Notes: generated by a model from the sequence alone, not told the origin. Shown: positions 1 to 8,821, counted from the first letter of the stretch. The stretch: DNA of 64,000 nt from Rhodocyclus tenuis (GCF_014197755.1 NZ_JACIGE010000005.1:215409-279408), one strand, 5' to 3'. Program-made: numbers and translations.

Positions 1-429
1 AACGACCGGCGCCAGCTTGTTTTCCTCGACCACCACCGGGTCGACGGCCATCCCGGTCTGAAAGCGGATCTCGTCGAGTGCGCGCAGGTTGGTCGGGTCG
101 GCGGTGGCGACCGCCAGCCGGTTGCCGCGCTTGTACAGCGGGATGACCCGATGCGTGGCGATCAGCTTGCGGTCGATCGCATTCTGTTGCAGATGTGCTT
201 CGTCGAACGCGGCGAGGTCGAGCAGCGGGAAGCCGAAAGTGTCTGCGGCAAAGCGGGCGATTTCAAGGGCGCTCGCTTTCTTCGCCGCGATCATCTGCTC
301 GATGAAGCTGGTCCGGCTCGCCGCCGCCTGCGTCAGCAAAGACTCGGCCTCGGCCTCCTTGAGCCGGCCGGCCTGTACGAGCGCGCGGGCTAGGCCGCTG
401 AGCGGCGCGGATTGCGGATTGGCGGCCAT
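1..429 (-). CDS. pilB: Type IV pilus assembly ATPase PilB, N-terminal part
   Basis: The first 143 codons of a gene that runs off the left edge of the window. In the PilB/GspE family this cytoplasmic hexameric ATPase powers pilus extension. Only the N-terminal region is visible, not the Walker motifs, so the call rests on the resemblance of residues 60-143 to the N-terminal type II secretion E (MshEN) domain, including the segment KLIATHRVIPLYKRGNRLAV followed by a DPTN turn. The ATG at 427-429 is the first in frame. pilSR, which control pilin expression, lie elsewhere in the window at about 23.3-26.3 kb. An MshE- or GspE-type paralogue is possible; PilB is the best fit. Confidence 0.8.
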   Translation of the reverse strand, partial: MAANPQSAPLSGLARALVQAGRLKEAEAESLLTQAAASRTSFIEQMIAAKKASALEIARFAADTFGFPLLDLAAFDEAHLQQNAIDRKLIATHRVIPLYKRGNRLAVATADPTNLRALDEIRFQTGMAVDPVVVEENKLAPVV

Positions 430-619
430 CTTTCGCTAGTCGGGGAGCCTTGAGGGGGCAAAGGGCGCGGGGACGCCGGCCATGCTGCATGAATCGGCTG
501 ATGATGCATTGCGCGCCGGTGTTTGTAAAGACGCCGCCAGCGCGTGGACTCGCTGCCGCCGGCATTTTCCGCGGCGGGGAAAAGTCGTGGCGGCGCGCCG
601 GGAAAGCGCGCCGCAGCCC

Positions 620-1891
620 TCATTTCTTCGGCCGGAAGATGCGCGCGACGCGGATGCTGCGGTTCTCGGTCTGCACGATTTCGATCGGCACGCCGGCGAT
701 CTTGATGCCGATGCCGGCTTCCGGGATGTCACGGAAGTACTCGACAATCAGGCCGTTCAGCGTTTTCGGCCCGTCGAGCGGCAGCTTCAGCCCGAGCTTG
801 CGGTTGATTTCGCGCAGGGGGCGCCGCCCCTCGACGAGCACACTGCCGTCTTCGCCCCATTTGAGCGAGCCGGAGCCGCCGGGCAGCGAGGTAGTGAACT
901 CGCCGATGATCTCCTCGACGATGTCTTCCATCGTCACCAGCCCGAGCACGTCACCATATTCGTCGACGACGAGGCCGGTGCGCCGGCGGTTGTCCTGGAA
1001 GAATTGCAGCTGCGCGACCACCGGCGTGCCGGCGGGGATGAAGTAGGGCTCCTGCACGTAACCGGCGAGTGCTTCCTGCGTCAGCTCGCCGCGTTGGATC
1101 GGGCCAAGCAGCCGGCGCAGGTGGACAACGCCGACGATGTTGTCGGGATCGCCGCGATAGACCGCCAGACGCGTGTGATAGCTCGTCGCCATGCGCGCGG
1201 TAACTTCTTCCCAGGGCGCATCAAGGTCAAGCGCCTCGATCGAGGCGCGTGGTGTCATCACGTCCTCGACGGTGATTTCTTCGAGCTCGAACAGATTGAC
1301 GAGCAGGCTCTTGTGCTTGGGCGGGATGAAATTGCCCGATTCGAGCACCAGCGTGCGCAGCTCCTCAGTGCTCAGCCGGCCGGCGTTGGTGTCCGGGCCG
1401 GTGGGAAGGCGCAGCAGGCGCAACAGCGCCTTGACGAACAGATTGACGAACCAGACGACCGGGTAGGCATAGCGCAGCAGCGGCTTGAGCACATAGCCGA
1501 CAAAGATCGCCAGCCGGTCGGCATAGCGCGCGCCGATGACTTTCGGCGAAATCTCGGAGACGACAAGGATGGCGAAGGTGACGAACAGCGTGCTGACGCC
1601 GAGCACCCATTTTTCATCGCCGAACAACTGGATCGTGATGACGCTGACCAGCGTTGCCGATGCCGCGTTGATCAGATTGTTGCCGAGCAGGATGACGCCG
1701 AGCAGGCGATCGAGGTTTTCCAGCAGGCCGAGTGCCTGGATTGCGCCGCGATGGCCTTTTTGCGCCAGATGGCGCAAGCGATAGCGGTTGGCCGCCATCA
1801 TCGCCGTTTCCGACATCGAGAAGAAGCCGGAAAGGACCAGCAGGACGCCGAGCGCGGCGAACAGTGCCGGCAGTGGTAAGTCGTCTTCCAC
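620..1891 (-). CDS. CorC/HlyC-family (UPF0053) membrane protein with CBS domains
   Basis: A 423-residue inner-membrane protein of the CorB/CorC/YtfL-YfjD family, linked to divalent cation (Mg/Co) transport or efflux. Residues 1-170 form the DUF21 domain with about four hydrophobic helices. Residues 205-340 hold a CBS pair, recognisable by VEDVMTPR and VTMEDIVEEIIGEF, and the last 80 residues are the CorC/HlyC C-terminal domain. The start is a GTG at 1889-1891; later starts would cut into the first membrane helix. It lies between pilB and the ccsA-like gene on the same strand, but a 16-bp perfect hairpin separates it from the upstream gene. The substrate cannot be read from sequence. Confidence 0.88.
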   Translation of the reverse strand: MEDDLPLPALFAALGVLLVLSGFFSMSETAMMAANRYRLRHLAQKGHRGAIQALGLLENLDRLLGVILLGNNLINAASATLVSVITIQLFGDEKWVLGVSTLFVTFAILVVSEISPKVIGARYADRLAIFVGYVLKPLLRYAYPVVWFVNLFVKALLRLLRLPTGPDTNAGRLSTEELRTLVLESGNFIPPKHKSLLVNLFELEEITVEDVMTPRASIEALDLDAPWEEVTARMATSYHTRLAVYRGDPDNIVGVVHLRRLLGPIQRGELTQEALAGYVQEPYFIPAGTPVVAQLQFFQDNRRRTGLVVDEYGDVLGLVTMEDIVEEIIGEFTTSLPGGSGSLKWGEDGSVLVEGRRPLREINRKLGLKLPLDGPKTLNGLIVEYFRDIPEAGIGIKIAGVPIEIVQTENRSIRVARIFRPKK

Positions 1892-1966
1892 GGAGCGGGT
1901 AAGTCCTTGACTGGCTGTCGAAATCGACGCGCCGAGTATCGCGACAGGCAGCGGCGCCTGTCAAGC

Positions 1967-2002
1967 GTGTAACGGAAGCGGCGCGGGCCGCTTCCGTTAC
2001 AC
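1967..2002 (-). terminator. Perfect 16-bp hairpin, probable terminator
   Basis: A perfect inverted repeat: 16-bp arms starting GTGTAACGGAAGCGGC around a 4-base loop, a few bases after the stop codon of the ccsA-like gene on the minus strand. No U-tract follows, but a second hairpin (GACAGGC arms, 1942-1961) lies just downstream. Probably a terminator or mRNA 3'-end stabiliser. Confidence 0.6.
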
Positions 2003-2008
2003 CGAGGG

Positions 2009-2848
2009 TCAGCTGCGGTCGATCAGTACGTCGACGACGAACTGGCTGCCGACGTAGGTCAGCAGCAGCATGCCGAAGCCGATCAGCGTCCAGCGCAAGG
2101 TCAGACGTCCGCGCCAGCCATAGAAGTGACGGCCGATCAGCAGCAGCGCGAAAATGCCCCAGGAGGCGAAGGCAAATACGGTCTTGTGGTCGAACGCAAA
2201 GGCCTTGCCGAAGATTTCTTCCGAGAAGAACAGGCCGCTACCCAGCGCGAAGCTGAGCAGCACGAAAGCCACCGCCATCATGTGGAAGAGAATCGCTTCC
2301 ATGGTCAGGATCGGCGGCAGACTGCCGAGGCCGCGCGTCATCGCACGCCGGTGCAGCTGACGTTCGGCAAAGCCGATGAATACGGCGTGCAGCGCCGCCA
2401 GCGTGAACAGGCTGTAAGCGAGCATGGCGGCGAGGAAGTGCAGCTTGAAGCCGAGTTCGCGGGCGTGCATCAATTCATGCGCATCCGAGAATGCCGCCGG
2501 CAGGAAGGCGCAGATAGCGGCCAGCGGCATCACCATCGGCTGCAGGCCGTCCATGCGCGCATGAAAGCTTTCCAGCAGGTGGATCAGTACCGCCAGCCAG
2601 AGCATCAACGAAAGCGCCAGGCTGAACGAGAAGCGCATGCCGCCATAGCCAAAAAGTTCGAGGTAAAGACCGGTGCCGTGGACCAGCAACGCAGCGAAAA
2701 TCGACGCGCGTTCCCACGTCTGCATCGGTAGCGCGATGTGTGGCTTGTCGGTTTCGCGCCAGCGCGTGTTCCAGAAGTGGTAGCCAAGCGCGGCGTAGAG
2801 GAGTGCCGCGACGATGGGGTAGGGAAGTTGCAGTAGAATATCGCTCAT
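2009..2848 (-). CDS. CcsA/YpjD-like cytochrome c assembly membrane protein
   Basis: A 279-residue polytopic inner-membrane protein of the cytochrome c assembly family (CcsA/HemX/YpjD type), about eight hydrophobic helices. The family handles heme for cytochrome c maturation or is found next to ffh with undefined role. The C-terminal part carries the conserved FDHKTVFAFASWGIFALLL stretch seen in this family, including a His that is a candidate heme ligand. The ATG at 2846-2848 is only 30 bp from the divergent ffh start, so the two share a short promoter region. This ccsA-like/ffh neighbourhood is characteristic of betaproteobacteria. The family call is solid; the exact role is inferred. Confidence 0.82.
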   Translation of the reverse strand: MSDILLQLPYPIVAALLYAALGYHFWNTRWRETDKPHIALPMQTWERASIFAALLVHGTGLYLELFGYGGMRFSFSLALSLMLWLAVLIHLLESFHARMDGLQPMVMPLAAICAFLPAAFSDAHELMHARELGFKLHFLAAMLAYSLFTLAALHAVFIGFAERQLHRRAMTRGLGSLPPILTMEAILFHMMAVAFVLLSFALGSGLFFSEEIFGKAFAFDHKTVFAFASWGIFALLLIGRHFYGWRGRLTLRWTLIGFGMLLLTYVGSQFVVDVLIDRS

Positions 2849-2878
2849 TGCTCAAGTTTACACCAAGCCGGAAGCCAA

Positions 2879-4234
2879 ATGCTCGAGAACCTTTCCCAGC
2901 GCCTCGGTCGTGTCGTCAAGACGCTGCGAGGCGAGGCACGACTGACTGAAGACAATATCGCCGACGCGCTGCGCGAAGTGCGCATGGCGCTGCTTGAGGC
3001 GGACGTTGCCCTGCCGGTCGTCAAGGACTTCATTGCCGCCGTGCGCGAGAAGGCGATCGGCGAGGAAGTGGTCGGCTCGCTGTCGCCGGGGCAGGCGCTG
3101 ATCGGTGTCGTCCATCGCGAACTGACGCGGCTGATGGGCGAAGCGCACGTCGGCCTGAATCTGGCGACGCAGCCGCCGGCGATCATCCTGATGGCCGGTC
3201 TGCAGGGCGCCGGCAAGACGACCACCGTTGGCAAGCTGGCCAAGCTTTTGCGCGAGACGCAGAAGAAGAAGGTACTGGTCGTTTCCTGCGACGTCTATCG
3301 TCCTGCGGCCATCGCGCAGCTGAAGACCGTTGCCGGTCAGGCCGGCGTCGACTTCTTCCCGTCGACGGTCGACGACAAGCCGCTCGACATCGCGCGCGGT
3401 GCGGTCGACTGGGCGAAGCGCCATCACCACGAGGTGCTGCTCGTCGATACCGCCGGCCGGCTGGCGATCGACGAAGCGATGATGCGCGAGATCGCCGAAC
3501 TGCACGCGGCGCTGAAACCGATCGAAACGCTGTTCGTCGTCGACGCCATGCTCGGCCAGGACGCGGTCAATACCGCGCGCGCCTTCAACGAGGCCTTGCC
3601 GCTGACCGGCGTCGTGCTGACCAAGCTCGACGGCGACGCGCGCGGCGGCGCGGCACTGTCGGTGCGCCACGTTACCGGCCGGCCGATCAAGTTTGCCGGT
3701 ATCGGCGAAAAGCTCGGCGGCCTCGAGCCTTTCCATCCTGAGCGCATGGCTTCGCGCATCCTCGGCATGGGCGACGTGCTGTCGCTGATCGAGGAGGCAC
3801 AGAAGGGCGTCGACCAGGAAAAGGCCGTCGCGCTGGCCAAGAAGCTCAAGTCGGGCAAGGATTTCGACCTTGCCGACTTTCGCGAGCAGATCGTGCAGAT
3901 GCGCAAGATGGGCGGCGTCGGCGGCATGCTCGACAAGCTGCCGGCGCAGTTTGCCAAGGCCGCGGGGCAGATGCCGGCGGGTGCCGCCGACAAGTCGATA
4001 CTGCGCATCGAAGGCATCATCAACTCGATGACGCCGCACGAGCGCGCCAATCCCGACCTGATCAAGGCCTCGCGCAAACGGCGTATTGCCACTGGCGCCG
4101 GCGTGCAGGTGCAGGAGGTCAACCGGCTGCTCAACCAGTTCGAGCAGACGCGCAAGATGATGAAGCAGTTCTCGCGCGGCGGCATCGGCAAGATGATGCG
4201 CAGCATGAAAGGCATGATGCCCGGCATGCGCTGA
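2879..4234 (+). CDS. ffh: Signal recognition particle protein Ffh (SRP54)
   Basis: A 451-residue GTPase that binds 4.5S RNA and signal sequences of nascent membrane proteins and delivers them to FtsY. The N domain covers roughly residues 1-90. The G domain contains G1 GLQGAGKTTTVGKLA near residue 107, G3 DTAGR and G4 TKLDGDARGG. The C-terminal M domain (from about 300) is methionine-rich, with the final stretch GKMMRSMKGMMPG typical of Ffh. Length and order match the family. It is divergent from the ccsA-like gene and followed by a GC-rich hairpin. Confidence 0.97.
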   Translation: MLENLSQRLGRVVKTLRGEARLTEDNIADALREVRMALLEADVALPVVKDFIAAVREKAIGEEVVGSLSPGQALIGVVHRELTRLMGEAHVGLNLATQPPAIILMAGLQGAGKTTTVGKLAKLLRETQKKKVLVVSCDVYRPAAIAQLKTVAGQAGVDFFPSTVDDKPLDIARGAVDWAKRHHHEVLLVDTAGRLAIDEAMMREIAELHAALKPIETLFVVDAMLGQDAVNTARAFNEALPLTGVVLTKLDGDARGGAALSVRHVTGRPIKFAGIGEKLGGLEPFHPERMASRILGMGDVLSLIEEAQKGVDQEKAVALAKKLKSGKDFDLADFREQIVQMRKMGGVGGMLDKLPAQFAKAAGQMPAGAADKSILRIEGIINSMTPHERANPDLIKASRKRRIATGAGVQVQEVNRLLNQFEQTRKMMKQFSRGGIGKMMRSMKGMMPGMR

Positions 4235-4242
4235 AAGCGGGC

Positions 4243-4272
4243 GCCCGGCGCAGGCTGGCCTGCGCGCCGGGC
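4243..4272 (+). terminator. GC-rich hairpin after ffh
   Basis: Inverted repeat GCCCGGCGCAGG / CCTGCGCGCCGGGC beginning 8 bases after the ffh stop. It lacks a clear T-run, so it may be a weak intrinsic terminator. It lies between the convergent ffh and PepSY genes. Confidence 0.5.
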
Positions 4273-4305
4273 CTTGCCGGTGGGGTGTTCGTTGCAGCAC
4301 CTTGC

Positions 4306-5520
4306 TCACGTACTGAATTCCCGCACTGATGTCAGTGGCGCGCGCACGCGTTCGGCGTGTCGGCGGGCCCGCCGCTTGCGCGCCCAGATCACCAGCCCGG
4401 TGACGCACAGAGCGGCGATCAGCAGTCCGCAGGCCGAAACGACGATGCGCCCGGCAAGCCCGGCGATGCGTCCCGAGTGCAGCGGAAACATCGCCTGCAG
4501 GAAGATGTCTCCGGCCGTACCAGTGCCGGGTACGTCGGCGCCGAGTACGCGCCCGTCGCGGGCGTCGAAGTACAGCCATGGATTGCCGAGCCCGCCGTCG
4601 CCATGACTGGCGCCGGCGGCGAAGAAGCCGACGCCATACACGCCATGGAGGCTGTCGCGCCAGACGCCGCCGGGCGGCGCAGTGATGCCGTGCGCCAGCG
4701 CCTCGCGCTCGGCGATGTCGACGATGTCGGTAAAGGCGAGAACGCGTTCGCCGGGCGCCGGCGGTTCGGTCCGCAGCGTCGCCGGAGACGGCGTCAGTGG
4801 CGAGACGGCAGCGACCAGCGGCCGCATCACCTCGTTCTTCAGGTTCATCGACACCGAGGTGAGCGCCAGAGTCAGTAGCAGCGGGAACAGCCAGACGCCG
4901 CCCGAGCGGTGCAGGTCGAAGTTGAGGCGATAGCCGCCAGCGCGCCAGCGGAAGGCGAAGGACTGCCGCCAGCTGCCCCGGCTGGGAAAGGCGATAACGA
5001 GCGCCAGCAGCGTGTCGATCAGCCAGACGATGGCGATGCCGCCCATGAACAGCGTGCCGAGCGGCAGGCCGAAGGCGTCGGGCAGGTGCAGGCTGTAGTG
5101 CAGCTTGTAGAGGAAGGGCAGCAGATGCTTGCGATCGAGTGCAGCGCGGCCCCACTCGCGGCGCGCCAGCACCTCGCCGCTGGCTGGGTCGATCGCTACC
5201 TGCGAGTAGCCGAGTTCGGCGAGCACGCCGGTCGCCGGTTCCGGACGCGGCTCGACGAAGACGGTGAGCGTCTCGCCCGGCGCCACGGCGAGCGGCAGGT
5301 AGCGGATCTGCAGCGCCGGCTCGGCGCGCTCCAGCCGGGCGGCGAGTTCAGCCGCCGGCAGCGGCGCCGCCGTGCTGCCCGTCCGGTAGAAGGCCGGGTT
5401 GAGCCAGGCATCGAGTTCGTGGTCCCAGGCGATGACGGCGCCGGTCAGGCCGGCGACCGTCAGGAACAGCGCGCAGGACAGCCCGAACCAGCGATGCGCG
5501 ATGACGAGCCAGGCGCGCAT
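4306..5520 (-). CDS. PepSY-associated TM helix (iron-regulated membrane) protein
   Basis: A 404-residue inner-membrane protein of the PepSY_TM family. One membrane helix follows HRWFGLSCALFLTVAGLTGA near the N-terminus; a large periplasmic region and further helices follow, with a positively charged end after the last helix (WARKRRARRHAERVRA). Members are often encoded beside TonB-dependent siderophore receptors, and some reduce or help release ferric iron from siderophores. Here it starts 7 bases after the receptor stop, so the two form an operon and it is likely iron-regulated. The biochemical role is inferred from context and family. Confidence 0.85.
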   Translation of the reverse strand: MRAWLVIAHRWFGLSCALFLTVAGLTGAVIAWDHELDAWLNPAFYRTGSTAAPLPAAELAARLERAEPALQIRYLPLAVAPGETLTVFVEPRPEPATGVLAELGYSQVAIDPASGEVLARREWGRAALDRKHLLPFLYKLHYSLHLPDAFGLPLGTLFMGGIAIVWLIDTLLALVIAFPSRGSWRQSFAFRWRAGGYRLNFDLHRSGGVWLFPLLLTLALTSVSMNLKNEVMRPLVAAVSPLTPSPATLRTEPPAPGERVLAFTDIVDIAEREALAHGITAPPGGVWRDSLHGVYGVGFFAAGASHGDGGLGNPWLYFDARDGRVLGADVPGTGTAGDIFLQAMFPLHSGRIAGLAGRIVVSACGLLIAALCVTGLVIWARKRRARRHAERVRAPLTSVREFST

Positions 5521-5527
5521 CGCCGGC

Positions 5528-7669
5528 TCAGTACTTCCAGTTGAGCGACACGCTCAGGTTGCGCGGCGCCGCGTAGTAGGACTGATCCCAGTACAGGCTG
5601 GTGAGGTACTTCTCGTTGGTGACGTTGTTGAGGTTGGCCGAGACGCTCCACTGCCGGTCGAAGTCGTAGCGGGCCATCAGGTTGGTGACGGCGTAGGCTT
5701 TCTGCCTGATCTCGCCACCGCTGGTCGTGCGCGAGATGTCGTCCTGCCAGTGCAGGCTGCCGCCGACCTTCAGTCCCTCGATGCCGGGCACGCGGTAGGT
5801 CAGCGCGCTGCGCAGCAGGCGGCGCGGCATGTAGGTGCGTACGGCGTTGCCGGCGTCGTCGTCGATCGCCAGTTGCGTATAGCCGATGCTCAGTTGCAGG
5901 CGTGGTGTGACCTGACCGGCGATGTCGATCTGCACGCCTTCCGACTGCGCGTCGACGGCACGGTGGTAGGGGCGCGCGCCGACGTAGCCGGCGGCCTCGG
6001 CGAGATTGCGTTGCTCGCTGCGGAACAGCGCCAGCGAAGCGTTCAGCTTGCGCGCGAAAAACTCGCCCTTGAGACCGATTTCGCGATTGCTGCCGGTGAC
6101 CGGCGCCAGCGTGTTACCGGCGAGGTCGGTCTGGTATTGCGGCGTGAAGATGTCGGTATAGCTGGCGTAGGTGCTGAGCTGTGAGGTCAGCGCGTACACG
6201 ATGCCGGCGTAGGGCGTGACGTCATCGGCCTGGCTGTCATGGGCAACGCCGTAGGAAGTGCCGTTGCTTTGCGCCCGTGTCAGTTTGGCGCCGGCGATGA
6301 GCGTCAGCGGATCGGCAAGGCTCAGCCGGGCGACGGCGTACGCGCTCTTCTGCTTGTAGACGAAGTGGCTGCCGTTGACCGATGCGTCGAAGCTCGGCAT
6401 CGGGTAGCTGCCGTTCCAGTCGTCGAGCGACGGCAGCGCGGTGCCGATGCCCTGGCCGTAGTGTGAGATGTCGTCGAGCACCGATTCGGCCGAACTGGCA
6501 CCGAAGGCCAGTTCATGCGTGCGCCCGAACAGCTTGACGCGCCCGCTTGCCGACACGTCGGCCTGCGTCTGCCGGTTGCTCATCGCGTAGCGCGAGGGAT
6601 AGGCCAGCAGCCCGAGCCCGGTCGTCGCGTCCGGCGTGCCGTAGGCATAGAAGAGGGCGCCGTCGTTGCGGTAATCGTTGCGCGTGAGCACGGCGCGCAG
6701 GCGCCAGTCTGCGGAGAGTTCGCGGTTGAGTTCGACAAAGGTGTTGCGCACGCTGGAGTTCCAGTACGACCAGTCGCTCGCGGTGCTGGTCGATACATCG
6801 TAATTGGTCTGCTGGCCGTTGCTGTAGAGCATCGGCAGCGCGCCCCACATCGGGCTCCTGGCCTTGTTGCGTTGTTCGCTGTGGCCGATGCTGAGCGTGC
6901 TGACATCGTCGAGATCGACGTCGACGATGGCGCCGAAGACCGTCTTTTCGCGGGAGTAGCGGTCGAGGTATGAATCCGTGTCCTCGTGTGCAGCGATCAG
7001 CCGGCCGCGTATACGACCGGATTCGACGAGGCTGCCGGAAATGTCGCCCTCGACGCGCTGCTTGCCCCATGAGCCGATGCTGGCGCTGGCCGCAGCCGCG
7101 AACTGGCTGGTCGGCCGCTTGCGCAGGAAGTTCACCGTCGCCGAGGGATTGCCGGTGCCGGACATCAGCCCGTTGGCGCCATAGACCGCTTCAATTCGCT
7201 CGTAGAGCACGGTGTCGATGTCGCCGTTGACGTTGCCGTAGGCGAAGGGCTGGCCGATGCCGTCGGCCTGGAAGTTGGTGATGTCGAAGCCGCGCGCAGT
7301 GTAGTAGGTGCGGTCGGTTTCGACGCGCTCGACGTTGATTCCCGACGAGGCGGCGAGCGCGTCGTTGACGCTGTCTAGACGGAAGTCGCTGAGCTGGCTG
7401 CGCGAAATCACCGACACCGTCTGCGGCGTTTCGCGCAGCGACAGTTTGAGGCCGGTGGCGGAACTGCTCTTGCGTGCCGTGTACAGGCCCGAGCGTTCGG
7501 TATTGTCGCCGGCATCGGCGACCTCGCTGACGGTGACGGCGCCGAGGACTTTTTCTTCGCTGGATGTGGTGGGCTCAGCCGCGTAGACGGGCGTGGCGCA
7601 CAGCGCGGCGAGGGCAAGGGCGAGCGGGCGACGGCGCAGCGCGGCCGGCAGTCGGTGGCAAACGGGCAT
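5528..7669 (-). CDS. TonB-dependent siderophore receptor
   Basis: A 713-residue outer-membrane receptor for a ferric siderophore. A signal peptide with cleavage near AAE (about residue 30) is followed by a plug domain containing LRETPQTVSVISRSQL and the VYGANGLMSGTGNPSATVNF block, then a 22-strand barrel ending in an aromatic strand (LSVSLNWKY). This arrangement is typical of FhuE/FpvA-like receptors. The ATG at 7667-7669 is preceded by AGGAG. It is first gene of a receptor-PepSY operon, with a strong sigma70-type promoter about 180 bases upstream and a leader that can pair with the ribosome binding site. The siderophore (hydroxamate or other) cannot be deduced. Confidence 0.92.
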   Translation of the reverse strand: MPVCHRLPAALRRRPLALALAALCATPVYAAEPTTSSEEKVLGAVTVSEVADAGDNTERSGLYTARKSSSATGLKLSLRETPQTVSVISRSQLSDFRLDSVNDALAASSGINVERVETDRTYYTARGFDITNFQADGIGQPFAYGNVNGDIDTVLYERIEAVYGANGLMSGTGNPSATVNFLRKRPTSQFAAAASASIGSWGKQRVEGDISGSLVESGRIRGRLIAAHEDTDSYLDRYSREKTVFGAIVDVDLDDVSTLSIGHSEQRNKARSPMWGALPMLYSNGQQTNYDVSTSTASDWSYWNSSVRNTFVELNRELSADWRLRAVLTRNDYRNDGALFYAYGTPDATTGLGLLAYPSRYAMSNRQTQADVSASGRVKLFGRTHELAFGASSAESVLDDISHYGQGIGTALPSLDDWNGSYPMPSFDASVNGSHFVYKQKSAYAVARLSLADPLTLIAGAKLTRAQSNGTSYGVAHDSQADDVTPYAGIVYALTSQLSTYASYTDIFTPQYQTDLAGNTLAPVTGSNREIGLKGEFFARKLNASLALFRSEQRNLAEAAGYVGARPYHRAVDAQSEGVQIDIAGQVTPRLQLSIGYTQLAIDDDAGNAVRTYMPRRLLRSALTYRVPGIEGLKVGGSLHWQDDISRTTSGGEIRQKAYAVTNLMARYDFDRQWSVSANLNNVTNEKYLTSLYWDQSYYAAPRNLSVSLNWKY

Positions 7670-7713
7670 GGGAACTCCTGGTGGCGCCGGAAGCTGGCTT
7701 CCTCGGGAGTTCC
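7670..7713 (-). promoter_or_regulatory. Leader hairpin able to sequester the receptor ribosome binding site
   Basis: Read on the minus strand, GGAACTCC (7706-7713) is the exact complement of GGAGTTCC (7671-7678), which contains the Shine-Dalgarno sequence of the receptor gene. Between them lies a second nested stem, GGAAGC / GCTTCC (7689-7702). Pairing would mask the ribosome binding site. No known riboswitch class was recognised. Confidence 0.5.
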
Positions 7714-7854
7714 TTCGGTGGCTGGCGGGCGAAGCGTGGTACGAAAACGGATTGTCATGCGACGCCGGGTCGGGCGTCGGTACTGTCGCAACAAGATTTC
7801 CGTCGCGGCCATGAAAAGAGGCGGTGCGACGACTTGTTGTTGCGAGCGGTTCGC

Positions 7855-7882
7855 ATTATAAGAATGCCTTTCTGGCTGTCAA
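7855..7882 (-). promoter_or_regulatory. Consensus sigma70-type promoter of the receptor operon
   Basis: On the minus strand, TTGACA (7877-7882) and TATAAT (7855-7860) are both perfect consensus hexamers with a 16-bp spacer. The predicted start is near 7848, giving a leader of about 180 bases. A short dyad GCATT-N5-AATGC (7853-7867) overlaps the -10 and could be an operator, but it is not a good Fur box. Confidence 0.8.
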
Positions 7883-7955
7883 TCGTTTTCCCGGGCGCCT
7901 GCCCGACCAATATCCGGGATGGATCAAGGCGTTGCCGGTGTTTCCCGGCGAATAC

Positions 7956-8461
7956 TCAGGCCTGACTGCGCAGCAGCTGACGTGCCTGCATCAGTGCCAA
8001 GCCGAGGAGATTCGACCCGCGCCAGCGCGATGGCCAGACCGCATCGGGGTGATCGGCCGACAGGCCGATTCCCCACGCGGCCTCGAGCGCAGTTGCCTGG
8101 GCGAGGATGTGCTCAGCGGTGCCATCGAGATAGCGAGCCAGCAGCGGATTCTGCTGGAACTTGGCGACCGACGCGCGAACGGCGATTTCGTAGCGCTGCC
8201 GCTTCCAGACAGCTTGCTCGAAGTTGGCGACCCTGCGACCGAGGATCTGCGCAACTGCCGGGTCCGGATCATCGACGATGCAGGCGACGAGTGCGTGTCG
8301 CCGAAGAGGAGCGCCTTCTGCGCCATGAGGAAGTGCTCGGCGGTTGCGTAGAGCTGCGATCCGATGACAAAAGGTGCCGGGTACCAGGGGCTCAGACAGG
8401 CACTCGTCACGCCGGAGGCGGCATCAGGCTCTTCATGTCCCCAGAAGAAAATGAAGCGCAT
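7956..8461 (-). pseudogene. NADAR-family protein, apparently frameshifted
   Basis: The reading starts at ATG 8459-8461 (MRFIFFWGHEE) and carries the NADAR/DUF1768 hallmark ATAEHFLMAQKALLFGDTH. It then shifts by one base at about 8285-8300; from there the conserved continuation (ACIVDDPDPAVAQILGRRV, later LARYLDGTAEHILAQAT and WGIGLSADHP) runs in another minus-strand frame to the stop at 7956-7958. One missing base near the codons for DTH would restore a full gene of about 168 residues. NADAR proteins hydrolyse riboflavin-pathway intermediates or remove ADP-ribose from nucleic acids. It is either a decaying gene or a one-base sequence error. Confidence 0.75.
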
Positions 8462-8821
8462 GCAATCGCCGGCGCTTTCGCGCTGGCGAAGTCTTGCAAG
8501 CGCCTCTGGCGGTTCCACGGCATCTGCTCCACTAAGGTTTCCGGAGCGCCAGCATAAGGAGCCGTCGGCCGCATGTCCAACCAGTGTGGTGCTACGGTAG
8601 TGGCGATGGCATTGGCAGCCGAGCCGTCATTGACCCGCGCGAAACCCTTGAGGAATCACGTTCCGTTTCCTTGCCCGACGCATGACGAGGCCGGATAATG
8701 CCGGACTCCCGCCGCGGTGTGTCGGCGGCATGGGCTGCAAACGCAAAAGCGCATGAGCGACCGCGTCAAGCCAGCAAAGCGCGTCGATAATATATAATAT
8801 AATCAATATGATAGGCTGATT
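8462..8821. other. Gene-free stretch upstream of trpG
   Basis: I see no convincing gene here. The last 40 bases are strikingly AT-rich for this genome, with two overlapping TATAAT hexamers (8793-8798 and 8798-8803) that probably form the trpG -10 region; no good -35 stands out. No tryptophan-rich leader peptide was found. Confidence 0.5.

Noticed and set aside
482..1879. Long plus-strand open frame opposite the CorC-like gene
   Set aside because: Composition is an artefact of high GC on the antisense strand; it has no recognisable domain, while the minus strand encodes a clear family protein.
2858..5155. Minus-strand open frame of 765 codons across ffh and the PepSY gene
   Set aside because: It overlaps two well-supported genes in other frames and shows no family motif.
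7670..7848. Cobalamin riboswitch in the receptor leader
   Set aside because: No B12-box or characteristic core was found; the receptor resembles siderophore rather than cobalamin receptors.
7853..7867. Fur box at the first siderophore receptor promoter
   Set aside because: The dyad GCATT-N5-AATGC overlaps the -10 but matches the Fur consensus poorly; kept only as a generic operator candidate.
8601..8821. Tryptophan attenuator upstream of trpG
   Set aside because: No short peptide with tandem Trp codons and no terminator/antiterminator pair were seen.
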